From Macrothele yani (lineage: Eukaryota; Arthropoda; Arachnida; Araneae; Macrothelidae), in contig CM076996.1 of the NCBI GenBank assembly GCA_039090855.1, positions 47,706,469 to 47,770,468 of the forward strand: a stretch of 64,000 nt of DNA, given 5' to 3'. Within the stretch, counting starts at the first letter, position 1, and each line of letters opens with the position of its first letter. Made by a program: the position numbers and the translations under genes. Below the pieces are notes generated by a model. That model was not told the origin of the DNA. It did no database searches and saw only the letters and a program-made list of their open reading frames with translations. Below, piece after piece: positions 54,256-64,000 of this stretch.

Positions 54256-54434
54256 TGTAACGTACCAGGAGATGTGACGTACCTGCCAGAAGGACGCACA
54301 CGACATAAAGGCAGATAGCAATTAGAATCAATGTCCGCGTAGCTTAATTGGTAGAGCAACTTGTTCCGGAATAAGCGGCCTCGGGTTCGAACCCCGGCGC
54401 GGATAAAAATGACGGAGAAATTCACTTCGTTATA
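54256..54434 (+). repeat. TRIM LTR 3
   Basis: 179 bp. Followed directly by the GTCG target duplication. Confidence 0.88.
54333..54405 (+). tRNA. tRNA-like sequence in TRIM LTR 3
   Basis: Identical to the tRNA-like sequences in LTR 1 and LTR 2. Confidence 0.65.
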
Positions 54435-54438
54435 GTCG

Positions 54439-55455
54439 CTTAGACTGAAAATTACGGTAATTCGGTAAGACGTTTCCCATCTTTTTTCTCCCCTGTGCTT
54501 TTTCTTATATAATGTCCTAATTAAACCAAACTCAGCTCTCCTTCTTTTCCGGAAGAAGAGAGGGAGGAGGTCTCCCTAACATTATCTACAATTTTTTTTG
54601 AATATGTGCTAAGAGTTCCTACCAGTTCGTCACTGGAATGCATTCCCGAATGATACTGGAAACCAGAATACCATGCGAAAGCTGCGTTCTCGGGAATAGG
54701 AAAATGGGAACCGAAAGTGTAGACATGCTTCTTAATTTAAAACAATTTATTGAAATTACACTTGCAGAACTATGTTCTGGATTATTTCATATTTTCTCAT
54801 CTTATCAAAATGAAATTAAATTTAACAAAGTCGGCCCTAACTGCATACAAGCGGGAAGGGGAAGCTTAAATTTACCTTTCTACTGAACGCGAGTCAAGAG
54901 TACAAAGCATTTAAGAACATTAAATTATTCACAGAAAGATTAAATACCACATTATTGCTACTTCGTTTAATCACTTAAGAAAAAATACAGAAATGGAACA
55001 ATGTCTAGTGTGACACGTAACTTGTAGATGGCGCTGGTGTGTTTTAGTAGATCTAGCTGAGTAGTCAAGCAAGTTCCACGAAAGATAAAAAAAAAAAAAT
55101 TCGCCTAATTCTCAATTTTTAAAATACGACCCAAAAAGATTATCAGTCTGGCGAATCGATGTAAATCTGGAACTAAAGGACAATCATAAACAGCGTTTGA
55201 GATGGCATAGCACATGAAAAAAGTATCAATGCTACTACACAGAGGCGTAACAAGGCATTTCGGCGTTCGGGGCAAACCACAAAATATCGCCCCGTCCCCC
55301 TACCACCGAAGCCGTTAATACAAAAAATTTAGCGCTTGGTGCTTGAAATATTTTAATCATGCATGTTGCATGAGATTTTAGGCAAAACTAGTCTTCTGTG
55401 TTGATTACGCACAAGTTTGCCTTACTTAGTATCCACATGCAAATTACAATATTTT
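54439..55455. other. Non-coding DNA
   Basis: No gene was seen. GTAGATGGCGCTGGTG at 55025-55040 resembles an insulator-type motif. An A-run lies near 55087-55099. Confidence 0.5.
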
Positions 55456-56892
55456 AGCACGTCTTTTGTAAAAAAAGATCGTACTTATTTAAGTTACCGG
55501 TTTGTCAGTCCGTCCGTCCGTCTGTACCCACGATATCTCTGCAACTATTACTCCGATTTGAAAAATTATTTTTGTATTATGAAGCTTGAAATATACGACT
55601 GATTATCCTTCATTTCGTTTTTTTTTTTACGATGTACAATTTCGCCGCTAGAGGGCGTAAATGCAGATGATGTCGAATTCAAAAATACGTTTATTTTACA
55701 TATTTCCTTCTAAACATCCAATTGCAAAAATTATTTTATCTTTCGATTCCATTTATGTCGAAGATTATTTTAGATATAGTTAATTTTTCAAATTATGCAG
55801 GGGGCGTAAAAGTAAATTACATTTTCCCGATAATTATTCTTCTAAAACTCCGATTTGAAATTTTTTTCTTCAGCGGATACACCTCCTGATGGAAAATATT
55901 TCGCATATAATTTAAAATTTTGGGTAAAGAATACTTTGGCCACCAGAGGGCGTAAATCTTAATTTCCGCTTCTGATGTATTTGCAGCACAATATGAGCTT
56001 CTAAATTCTCGATCGAAGAAAACGTCGTTTGTAGACCCATACTCCTCATGTCCTTCTTGAAATAATGCATGGTTTCTACGCCAGGGGCGTAGATGTATAT
56101 CTTATTTTTGTCAATATATCTACTTCTAGGAGTCTGATTTGAAAAATTCCTTCGTTGTTGTATAGTGTCTCCGATGCGAAATGTTTTTAATATAATTAGA
56201 AAATTTTCAAGTAAATCATAGACTTTCCGCTAGGAGGCACAAAGGTAAATTGCGTTTTCTGAGTTATTTCTGTTTCTAAAACTCCTATTTGAAAAATTCT
56301 TCCTGTATCGCATTCAAGACCTGATGGAAAATATTTTTCACATACTTTCTAATGTTTGGTAAAGAATGGTTTTCACACCAGGGGGCATAAGAGTTAATTT
56401 CGGCTTCTGATGTATTTGTAGCAAAATTTGGGCTCCTGAAAACTCGACTAATTTTATTTTTTTCTTGGACCGATACCGCTCATATGGAAAATCCTTTTGA
56501 GAATACTTTCTTCCTACAATAATGCATGGTTTTCCCACCAGGGGACGTAAAGTCACATCTTATTTTTGTCGATATCTCTGTTTATAAGAGTCCGATTTGA
56601 AAAATTATTTCTGTGTTGGAGAGTGTTTCCGGTGCGAAATGTTTCTCATATAAATTCATGTTTTTCTTAAAGCACAAGTCTGCAACCAGAGGGCAAAGCT
56701 CACGATTCCGTTTACAGCAATATCTGAGGGATTAAAAACCCGATTGAAAAACTTCTTTCTTCCGTCAGATATTATTGTTTTCCATACCAGTTCCATTGAC
56801 TTTGAATAGCTTTGATATATTTAATTTGCGTCAGAACGGATTCAAAAGACGTGCTTATTACACCCGAAAATTTGGTGTCATCTTTCTTGTTT
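55456..56892 (+). repeat. GGGGGCG repeat, copy 4 (short, complete ends)
   Basis: It has the same head (AGCACGTCTTTTG, a long A-run, GATCGTACTT) and the same tail (CAAAAGACGTGCT, ending CTTTCTTGTT) as copy 3. Only about eight subunits lie between them, with motifs at about 55644, 55797, 55939, 56080, 56227, 56376, 56534 and 56684. Comparing it with the 4.9-kb copy 3 shows that the interior has expanded in copy 3 or contracted here. Confidence 0.9.
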
Positions 56893-57589
56893 ACAATAAC
56901 TTACGCTACTATAGCCACTGGGAGTTGCACCTGACATTTCGCTTCACACTGAACTTTTCATTTTTTTGTCATATTCCATTGTAGTTAATTGTCAACTAAT
57001 AATCATCAACGGTTCTGCAGTAGATTGTAAGAACCAGCTAGTTCTCAGCGGACCAGAGGAAGGCTCACATTTGCGAATTTACCACTGCCCTTATTGCCAT
57101 TTTTCTCGCAGTTTAACAAACTAACGCTTCAATATTTTTATTGGGTATAATACAGTAAATAGTGTATTACGGAGCTACTGTAGATGTCATTTCTTATCCC
57201 AAACGGGAACGGCATTTTGCCCTGTTTAATTGCGTCGGAGGAAGTTAGGAAATAGCACTCAGCAGAAGGATTTAGAGCATTTCCTTTACCCTTACATCAA
57301 GGATGTTCTAAGTAGTGAAGACGAACTGGACGTGAAACGCCATTATAGCTGTGAAATACAGAAAGTGAAAAGGGCGGGTAACATTCTCACCTGCTTCGAA
57401 GTTCGGGCCTCTGGTACCTCATTAAACGGACCGAATGCGGCTTGTAATAGTGGCAGTAAAGATCAAATTGCCCCCAGAGAATCTTCAACAATGTGAATGG
57501 CATCCTTATCTTGCAATGTACGTATAAAAGCGCCTTCATTTCTGAATATGAGCAGCTAACATCACCTGCAAAGTTTGAGGAAGAAATGC
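56893..57589. other. Non-coding DNA, small unassigned ORF
   Basis: An open frame of 88 codons (57230-57496) begins MRRRKLGNSTQQKDLEHFL. It has no motif I recognise and could be chance. Confidence 0.4.
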
Positions 57590-57725
57590 GATTTCACTGG
57601 TTCCAGGGAAGGGACAGAGCCAGTGCCGTAACACAAACACAACATCCATGCCTCACCGGGATTCGAACCAGGACCCTTCTCGGACGAATGGTCATAAGCC
57701 AGCGCTTACATTACTGCGACAGCGA
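57590..57725 (-). mobile_element. tRNA-derived SINE (5' part only)
   Basis: Reverse complement of the head and first part of the body of the 40696 SINE: ACTGGTTCCAGGGAAGGGAC, CATGCCTCACCGGGATTCGA with the B box, and CATAAGCCAGCGCTTACA with the A box. The 3' half is absent. Confidence 0.85.
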
Positions 57726-60700
57726 ATTTTAACCTGTCGAGGCTACCGAAACTGGAAAAAGATATTATAAGCGAATTTTGTAAATAAATAAACGACAAAG
57801 CATGGTGCGAAAAAGTTGTACTATAAACTAGTGTAAAAGCTTCAATTCCGAATTTAATCATATTGTGCGCAGTGATTTTTCTGTCCTCTCTTGAGCTGCG
57901 AGCCCCCCCCCCCCTTGTGTCCCGTGCCTGTGTTACGCCTCTGCTACTCCAGTAAGCTACGAGGGCTTGCAGGTAAATTCTGCCCTTCACTGGGAAATGA
58001 AAGCCGACTGTAGTGGAATAAAACATGAAATCTGGGGAAAGCGAATACAGTTCAGTAGCGTTTTATCCGCATGGCGTATTAGAAGGCCGCCAAGGCGCTA
58101 AAATGTAGATTTTTTTAAAGCAAATGTTTAAATAAAATAACTAAAGAATAAAGAAGAAAACGCCACGCACATTTAGCCTGCATTTTTCTTTAATCAGTAT
58201 TATTTAGGAAATTTAATGAATAAGATCCTTGGCCTCTATGAGGACAAAGATCGGATGTTTTCCTTTGTTTTCCTGTTTTAGCTGGGACTCAATTCGATAA
58301 CTGCTACCGTATATCATTTTCATCTTCACTCCGGTACTTATTTACAACAATTAACAGCAAAATGTATTTTCAAGTGTTGCTATAGCTTTTCGTATTATTT
58401 AATCTACTGTCGTGTCCAGTTGCCACGGTGAGGTGTCATTTTCAATCCTACAAACAGTAAAGAGTTACCTACGATCAGTCAAGACTGATGTGTGGCTCAA
58501 TGCTTTGCCGATACGTGTTAGTAAAGATGCCTATTTTAAATTACGATGTTAAACAATTTTGCAAGAAGAAGCTGATGAGAATCTGGGATAGCAAAACAAG
58601 TGATTTTATTTAGAAAATACATAAACACAACATAACAATTTTGAACTTAAATATATTTCATCTTCAGTGAAACTTCTTCTTATTTCTGATGTTTTATTAG
58701 GTATGGCTTTAAATACTTAAGAACAATAATATGGAGCACATCACTGGAGTTCGCCTTGGGAGCATGAAACCTTTAAGAGCCTATGCGTATGTTCCACATT
58801 TGTTATATAAGTCGCGCTAACAGACAGACTGTTCAGTAAGCGCTTTCGCAGTACGTAAAATTACAATAGTTGCGAAACAGACTTGTTCAATATGGCATTT
58901 ACAAGTTCTTAAGACTTAATACAGTGGCAGGCAGACTGCTCACGGTAAGAAGCGAACTTCCGGAAAGGAGAAAAGCAGAAGAAGAGAAGACAAAGTAGGA
59001 AAAAACACGGTCATCCGTTTGTCACGAATGCACCATCACTGCATGGTAATCCAAACATGGCAGGAGAATAAGATTACGAGGTCAAAGAGGGCCGTGGAGT
59101 GAGCACTCCCAGAAGATGCAAGAACTGACTTTACGGTGTTCAAATGAGAATAAAGAGACTAAATGTTGGTCGGTCACAAGTTCTGCTCTGCTCAAGGCCT
59201 GCAAGACTCCCCAAATAAGTGAAAACTAGGTATCCAAGTGAAGGGAATAAGAAACACTGTTAGCAATATTAGAATGCTTTGTGTCGCGAGCGTTTCACTG
59301 ACCATCTTGCACCTTCATGTCAAAATGTCAGTAAATCCTACAATCTTTGTTTTTAATGGCCATACTTTTTTAAATTTAAACACAAAATCAAGTTTGGGAA
59401 TTCAAAATCAAGTTAAGAATTCGATTTGCAACTTGATTTTAGCTCTTTAAAGCGGCAAAGTGGAGCACCTAAATTAGAACGCACAAAGTTTATTTTCTTA
59501 GCAGCATTTATGCTTTTATGGAAGATAATAAGCACGTGAACTTAGTGTCTTCCACTAGAGAACAACAGCAGTGAAATAACAAATGTAATAGCCATCGTTA
59601 AGAAAAAATAGAGCAAGAGCAAGACTTCTCTAAACAAACTAATTTCGACCGTATGTCACATGCGTTGCAGAATTATGCTAATACCTTGTTTTTAAATCAC
59701 ATGACACAAATAAAGAACCCACACAAACATCACACGGCACCACACAATGAATCAAGTACGGTAACACCTACACCTAGATTGAGGCGACTGGCGCCATGTA
59801 GAGAATGCACCGGCACCAAACTTCTGTCTGATTTGATCTTTCACCTAATTCTAGGGGATGAGAGATAATCTGACTGCCATTAAAAATTCAGACACGAATT
59901 TCAAAACATTTAAGAAAAAAAAAAAAAGAAACACAAGAGGCTAATTGCAATTTCAAAATAATGGTAAAAGCATGAAGGTAATCATCCAGATAAAACTGTC
60001 TGTGGTGGGCATTTCAACCACGGAAAAAAAGAGCAGAGAATTCAGAAAAATTACTTAAAAATCATTTATCAAACAACCTTTCAACTTTATCTTAATTTGA
60101 TCACAAAATGCCGAAAATTTAAAAAAAATTTCCGGCACCTTATCTTCAAGAAGTTCAAATGAGATCATTTCATTTTTTTATAAAAACAAATCTGGGAACA
60201 AAGAGCCTAAACATAATGGCCAAACTTTAATCTTTGGCTAATCACATAGCGGTAAAATATAGAATGTTAATAAATCGGGCGTCAGTGGCTGACACAGAGT
60301 GTGTTCTCTATTTATTATTATTTATTGATTTACTTTTTTCTTCGGATGAGGAGAAGCAAATAGCTGTTTTATATTTCTGCTAGATTTAAGACATTTTGAA
60401 GGAACTACCCACACTTTTTACGCATGTCAGTTTTACCTTGTGCTCACTTATTATATATCAAAATAATTTTCTCAATTAACGCAAACACCACAGAGCGAAT
60501 TTTATCTCACATCACATTTAAAATATATACCCTTCAAAACAGACTGGCTATCGACTAATCTGAGAGTTGAGTTTCTGAATGGAACACCTTTCCAAAAGAA
60601 CAACTTCACGAAAGACTAAAAAAAAAGTGGTATTTATGCTACTAAAACATGACCTTTCCAAGTATTACCTGGATTCTGGAGTTTTATGGTACAGAAAACG

Positions 60701-61565
60701 TACAATTTCTGACTTCACTGCTGTAAAAATTAGACAAAAAATCAAGATCGAAGAATACAATTTGTATAATGACTCGCATTTGTTGTAATATATCCCACGC
60801 AAGACTAGCCCATTAACGAACTCCTCGACGCAAGGAGTTCTGTTAATGGGCTAGCCTTGCATGGGATATATGGGTTAGTTTTCTCACCGATGAACGAAGA
60901 TTTCTCTCACGCGGACATCTTCTTGTATAGGAAAATTGGTGATAGCTACTCGATACTGTTTGTAAGAAAAAAGCCTGTCACTACTGTCAGTAGGGTAGGG
61001 GATGTGGGAACGTCCTCTTCCTTTAATGATGTGAGGGGTAGTTGTAAGAGGATTTTTTTCCGCCAGATAAGGACGTTTGCTCTTATAAGTGTTCTCCGAC
61101 GACAGAGTATTCTCTGCTTTTCTTAGTACCGTAATTAAAGTCACTGTTTCATATTAAGTAACTATAGAACATTCTCATTCACATATAATTAATAACATTT
61201 CACATTACTGAAGAATGAGGCGCTAAATTTGCTAAACCACATGTACGAATTATCCCAACAAAAAATCATGGCCAATTTCGTTTCCACAGAAATGATCTTT
61301 CACTTTACATTATCGCAAAATTTCTGGAGAATCGTTGAAATCTAGCGGAATCTTTATGTCAGTTCCGTTATTTCATGAAAGAAAGGAGAACGTTATTTTT
61401 TGGAATATATGTCTGCCTCCCTAAGACTTTGGCTAGCGTAACTTCTCGCTTGTAATTACGAAACAAACTCACGCTGCAAACAGCACCAAAATACGTCGTT
61501 AATACGCCCGAAGATCGTGATTCGACCTTGCTGCAGTACTTGTAAATAATTTTGTGCGTCTGAAA
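57726..61565. other. AT-rich DNA without recognisable genes
   Basis: No recognisable element or gene apart from the hairpin at 60789-60870. A C-run lies at 57905-57914. This is the longest stretch in the window without a recognised mobile element, so it is the best candidate for single-copy or intronic sequence. Confidence 0.5.
60789..60870. repeat. Long hairpin, about 38-bp arms
   Basis: Arms 60789-60825 and 60833-60870 pair except for two mismatches and one single-base gap, with a 7-base loop. Confidence 0.92.
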
Positions 61566-62373
61566 AATAATAATAATAATAATAATAATATAAAAGATCA
61601 AGTTGTAAACACCAGAAACTACCGGAAACATATCCTGAAGGACACGTGAGTGGAAAGCGACACATGTCGGCAATGCCATCAAGCGCCAGAGACCATCCAA
61701 CATATCCCATCAGGGTGCAGAATCCTAACACAAACAGGGTACACAAACAGGCACAATCAAGTCGCCAAGATTGTCCATCACAAATTGGCAAGAAAGCACC
61801 ACCTCATTATACAACTGAGCCTGTCCCCTACTACAAGTATGAGCCAACAACCCTTCTGTGAAACCCTCCTGTGGCTACCACAAGATGTACTGAGACAAAT
61901 CGATCAGAACAGATAAGACCATCCACCACAATCGGCACGAGATCGTCCTGGTCGACAAGGAGAAGAAATCAACGTACCTCATTGACATAGCCGTGCCCAA
62001 CACGTGCAACATCCAGAAGACGCACGGAAAGAAGCTGTCAAAGTATAACGACCTACAATACGAAGTCAAGGAAATGTGGCATATGGTGAACGTCACCAAT
62101 ACCGTCCCCATAGTAATATCAGCCACAGGAGTTGTACCTAAAACCATTTACAGCTCTATACAGACACTAGACCTTCAACCTAACACTTACATGGAACTAA
62201 AGAAGGCTAAACACTTGTACGATTGTAAGGAAGTTCCTGGACAACTAAGAGAAAGAAATACCACTTCCCAGACTTGGTACGTCGTACCCGTCCCGGAAGG
62301 AAGAGAAGAAAAACCTCAGGAAGAGATGGAATCTCACAATAATAATATTAATAATAATAATGATAATAATAAG
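61566..62373 (+). mobile_element. R4/Dong-like non-LTR retrotransposon, 5'-truncated, inside a TAA microsatellite
   Basis: A TAA/AAT run (61566-61591) lies to the left, and another (62338-62373) follows the coding remnant. R4/Dong-type LINEs use a restriction-like endonuclease, and Dong is known to target TAA repeats. The flanking arrangement fits that habit. Only the C-terminal part of the protein remains. Confidence 0.75.
61650..62335 (+). pseudogene. C-terminal CCHC and restriction-like endonuclease region of an R4/Dong-type LINE
   Basis: Frame 61650-61916 contains CRQCHQAPETIQHIPSGC, a C-x2-C-x8-H-x4-C zinc knuckle. TGYTNRHNQVAKIVHHKLA follows. After a frame change near 61910 the next frame reads DKTIHHNRHEIVLVDKEKK, YLIDIAVPN and KYNDLQYEVKEMWHM, then VPIVISATGVVPKTIYSSIQ. 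These are the RPD...D-type restriction-like endonuclease motifs and the conserved end of such proteins. The RPD motif is RHE here. The reverse transcriptase is entirely missing. Confidence 0.8.
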
Positions 62374-62716
62374 AAATACAGGTAAAAAAATTTAAAAAAT
62401 GAGAGAATAACGGCGAAGTTGCTCTCGCTGCGCTGGCAGAAAATGTACTTTATTAACTTTAGGAAAGAAAGTGAGATAAATGCAGATATAACAATAGCGA
62501 TAAAACATTGAAAATTAAGTTTTCTGAACAGCGGTATTTTAAACAGATTCATTAAAATATACCACGAGCCTTTGGCTAACACTGAGTTTAAGGACTCGCT
62601 GCAAGTATAGTTCGGGTACATAGGGCGACCCAGCATCCATATCTTTGGCTACATGGCAGATTTGCACTTTCTACACAGGATAAACAAAGAGCCGCATTAT
62701 TAACGTAACTGTTCTA
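62374..62716. other. Non-coding DNA
   Basis: Nothing recognised. Confidence 0.5.
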
Positions 62717-63816
62717 CACATGCTGGCCACTGAATTAGAAACTTTTATTCAATGCCGGGTTGGACTTACCTTTACCCCAAATTACAGCATGTATGCGATT
62801 TGGCATAGATTCCACAAGGTTTTGGAGTACATCTACGTCTACAGCATACCCTGTGTTCATCAGACAGTCCTTTGACTGGCTCTGATTTGACGGAAGAGGA
62901 CTTTGCTTCCTGATCTGTTTTTCTAACATGTCCCATACATTCCCAATGGGGATCAGATCCGGGCTTGGTCCCTTGTTGAATAATAAGTCGGCATAGCAGG
63001 TTGGATTTAATCGGCAACAATGTTCAGATAATCCCTTGAGGGCACCCGACCTTCCAGCAATATCAGAGGACCTGTACCGTACCAACAGAACGTGCCTCAC
63101 ACCATGACACCACCAGCAAAACCATGAGTTGTGTTTTCAAAGCAGTCTGAGTGTATTATTCTTGGTACTTACGCCAAACTCTCTGTCTACCGTCGGTACA
63201 GAACAAAGTGTATTACGGCTCGTCAGACGACAACTTTTTCCAGTCTTCCAGTGACCAGTCATGTTGTTCCTGACACCACTGTAGACGAAATTTCCTAGTT
63301 CTTCACAGAAATAAAGTTGTTTCTGTATAGGCATGCGACTGCCAATACCGATGCTCTTCAACTATCTGCGCATAGTTTGCCGAGATATGGGTCGGAAATA
63401 ACTTTCATTGAATGCTTCGGTCAATTGCTGCACACAGAAAGTTTTGTTTCTTTGTACAAGCCTTCTCAGACGACGGCGATCTCGTTCCTAACAGATTTCG
63501 CCGCATCACAATTATGCCTCTTAGACAAGCTATGTGTGTTATTTTTCCATTGATTAAAGACCCGGGATGTCTCACCTTCGAGAAACCAGTCAGCTCTGCG
63601 GTTTTCAAAATCGTGGCTCCAACCAGATAGGCATCCATAATAAGCTCTCTATCGAACTTCGAACGATCCTTTGTTTTTTTCCTATTGTGATCAACACTAC
63701 TTGCCTACATCACGGGGTGACGCATGTGACCACGTATTTCGCTTATACGCTGCGTAAGTGACGTTTACGTGCATCTACATAGCTAATCGATATTCTTATT
63801 CAGTGGCCGGTGTGTG
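62717..63816 (-). mobile_element. Tc1-like DNA transposon (family 11), inactive
   Basis: Inverted repeats (CACATGCTGGCCACTGAATT left; CACACACCGGCCACTGAATA right, reversed; then AGAA) are flanked by TA at 62715-62716 and 63817-63818. The 1100-bp length suggests internal loss. Confidence 0.88.
62735..63640 (-). pseudogene. Tc1 transposase pseudogene (family 11)
   Basis: The N-terminus (63638-63405) reads MDAYLVGATILKTAELTGFSK, a weak helix-turn-helix. Fragments in the middle are out of frame. The C-terminal piece 63100-62735 holds GPSPDLIPIGNVWDMLEKQI, where the usual PIENVW is PIGNVW, so the catalytic glutamate is lost. LVESMPNRIHAVIWGKG then forms the typical end. Confidence 0.85.
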
Positions 63817-63818
63817 TA

Positions 63819-64000
63819 TGATTAGGGCAGTGTTTGCCTTCTTTTCCTGAATGTATTAAAGTATACGTGCGAGGCCCGTTGTTGTTTGGTGCATTCTTGG
63901 TGTGGCTACCTCTTTCCCACACATATACACCTCTTTCCCAAATACCACCAGCTCTAGGCGTTATCGCAAAGCATAAATCACTGCTATTACAAAAATGGCG
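63819..64000. other. Non-coding DNA to window end
   Basis: Nothing recognised. Two similar CTCTTTCCCACACATA / CTCTTTCCCAAATAC words occur at about 63911-63945. Confidence 0.4.

Larger units (their letters stand above)
53647..54434 (+). mobile_element. TRIM (miniature LTR retrotransposon) with three LTRs, each holding a tRNA-like sequence
   Basis: Three 179-bp LTRs (53647-53825, 53952-54130 and 54256-54434) begin TGTAACG and end GTTATA or TTTATA. They alternate with two short internal segments (126 and 125 bp). Each internal segment starts one base after the LTR with TGGCGCCCGAAC, a tRNA-Lys-type primer binding site. Each ends 4 bp before the next LTR in a purine tract. GTCG flanks the whole array (53643-53646 and 54435-54438), as a 4-bp target duplication. 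No protein is encoded, so reverse transcriptase and integrase must come from another LTR element. The LTRs differ at only about one or two positions each, suggesting a recent origin. The three-LTR form could arise by recombination between two elements or during reverse transcription. Confidence 0.88.

Noticed and set aside
53583..54425. Repeated minus-strand frame MNFSVIFIRAGVRTRG
   Set aside because: It is the reverse of the TRIM LTR, including its tRNA-like part; it repeats with the LTR and is not a protein gene.
61456..61791. 111-codon minus-strand frame with a run of Y and I
   Set aside because: The run is the translated TAA microsatellite, and the rest overlaps the LINE fragment on the other strand.

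Overview
The window looks like transposon-rich intergenic DNA from an invertebrate nuclear genome, most likely an arthropod. Four things point that way: AT-rich background, many Tc1/mariner transposases, an RTE-type LINE with an AP endonuclease, and tRNA-derived SINEs. The species cannot be named from sequence alone. I found no convincing host protein-coding gene, no rRNA gene and no CRISPR array. Almost every credible reading frame belongs to a mobile element, and most are broken.

Layout. 1-5746: tails and bodies of a dispersed repeat (called here the GGGGGCG repeat), with two perfect hairpins and a nested Tc1 element carrying an intact transposase (4241-5649). 5755-9500: an unclassified dispersed repeat split by a near full-length RTE-like LINE on the minus strand (5989-9183, 11-bp target duplication). 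9501-11666: featureless AT-rich DNA. 11667-16588: the largest GGGGGCG repeat, a 4.9-kb internally tandem array. 17172-23792: a dead mariner and three dead Tc1 elements, one holding a SINE. 24241-31200: a SINE, a Tc1 element with one frameshift, a 26-bp minisatellite and a Tc1 scrap. 31738-33279: a second Tc1 element with an intact transposase. 33561-35606: an inverted GGGGGCG repeat cut off by a diverged LTR-like sequence. 36042-38168: a LINE RNase H fragment, a decayed Tc1 and a tRNA-containing foldback. 40696-42876: two SINEs and a dead copy of the first Tc1 family. 44074-47304: two dead Tc1 elements. 47385-53007: a nest in which a Tc1 element contains another Tc1, a mariner and, inside the mariner, a piggyBac-like MITE. 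53085-54434: a dispersed repeat that received a miniature LTR retrotransposon (TRIM) with three LTRs, each carrying a tRNA-like sequence. 55456-56892: a short GGGGGCG repeat. 61566-62373: a truncated R4/Dong-like LINE inside a TAA microsatellite. 62717-63816: a last dead Tc1.

Activity. Two Tc1 transposases (4473-5513 and 31999-33030) are uninterrupted, keep a DD34E triad and lie between matching terminal inverted repeats with TA duplications, so they are candidates for recent or current activity. The TRIM has nearly identical LTRs and an intact 4-bp target duplication, so it also looks young. It has no coding capacity and would need enzymes supplied by another element.

The most unusual signals are: (1) the TRIM whose LTRs contain a tRNA-like cloverleaf with A and B boxes, with a second diverged LTR of similar design at 35661-35797; (2) the GGGGGCG repeat family, which repeats a CTCF-like motif about every 150 bp and has Helentron-like ends; (3) an unusual number of long, near-perfect hairpins, several inside transposase pseudogenes, which look like short-range template-switch scars.
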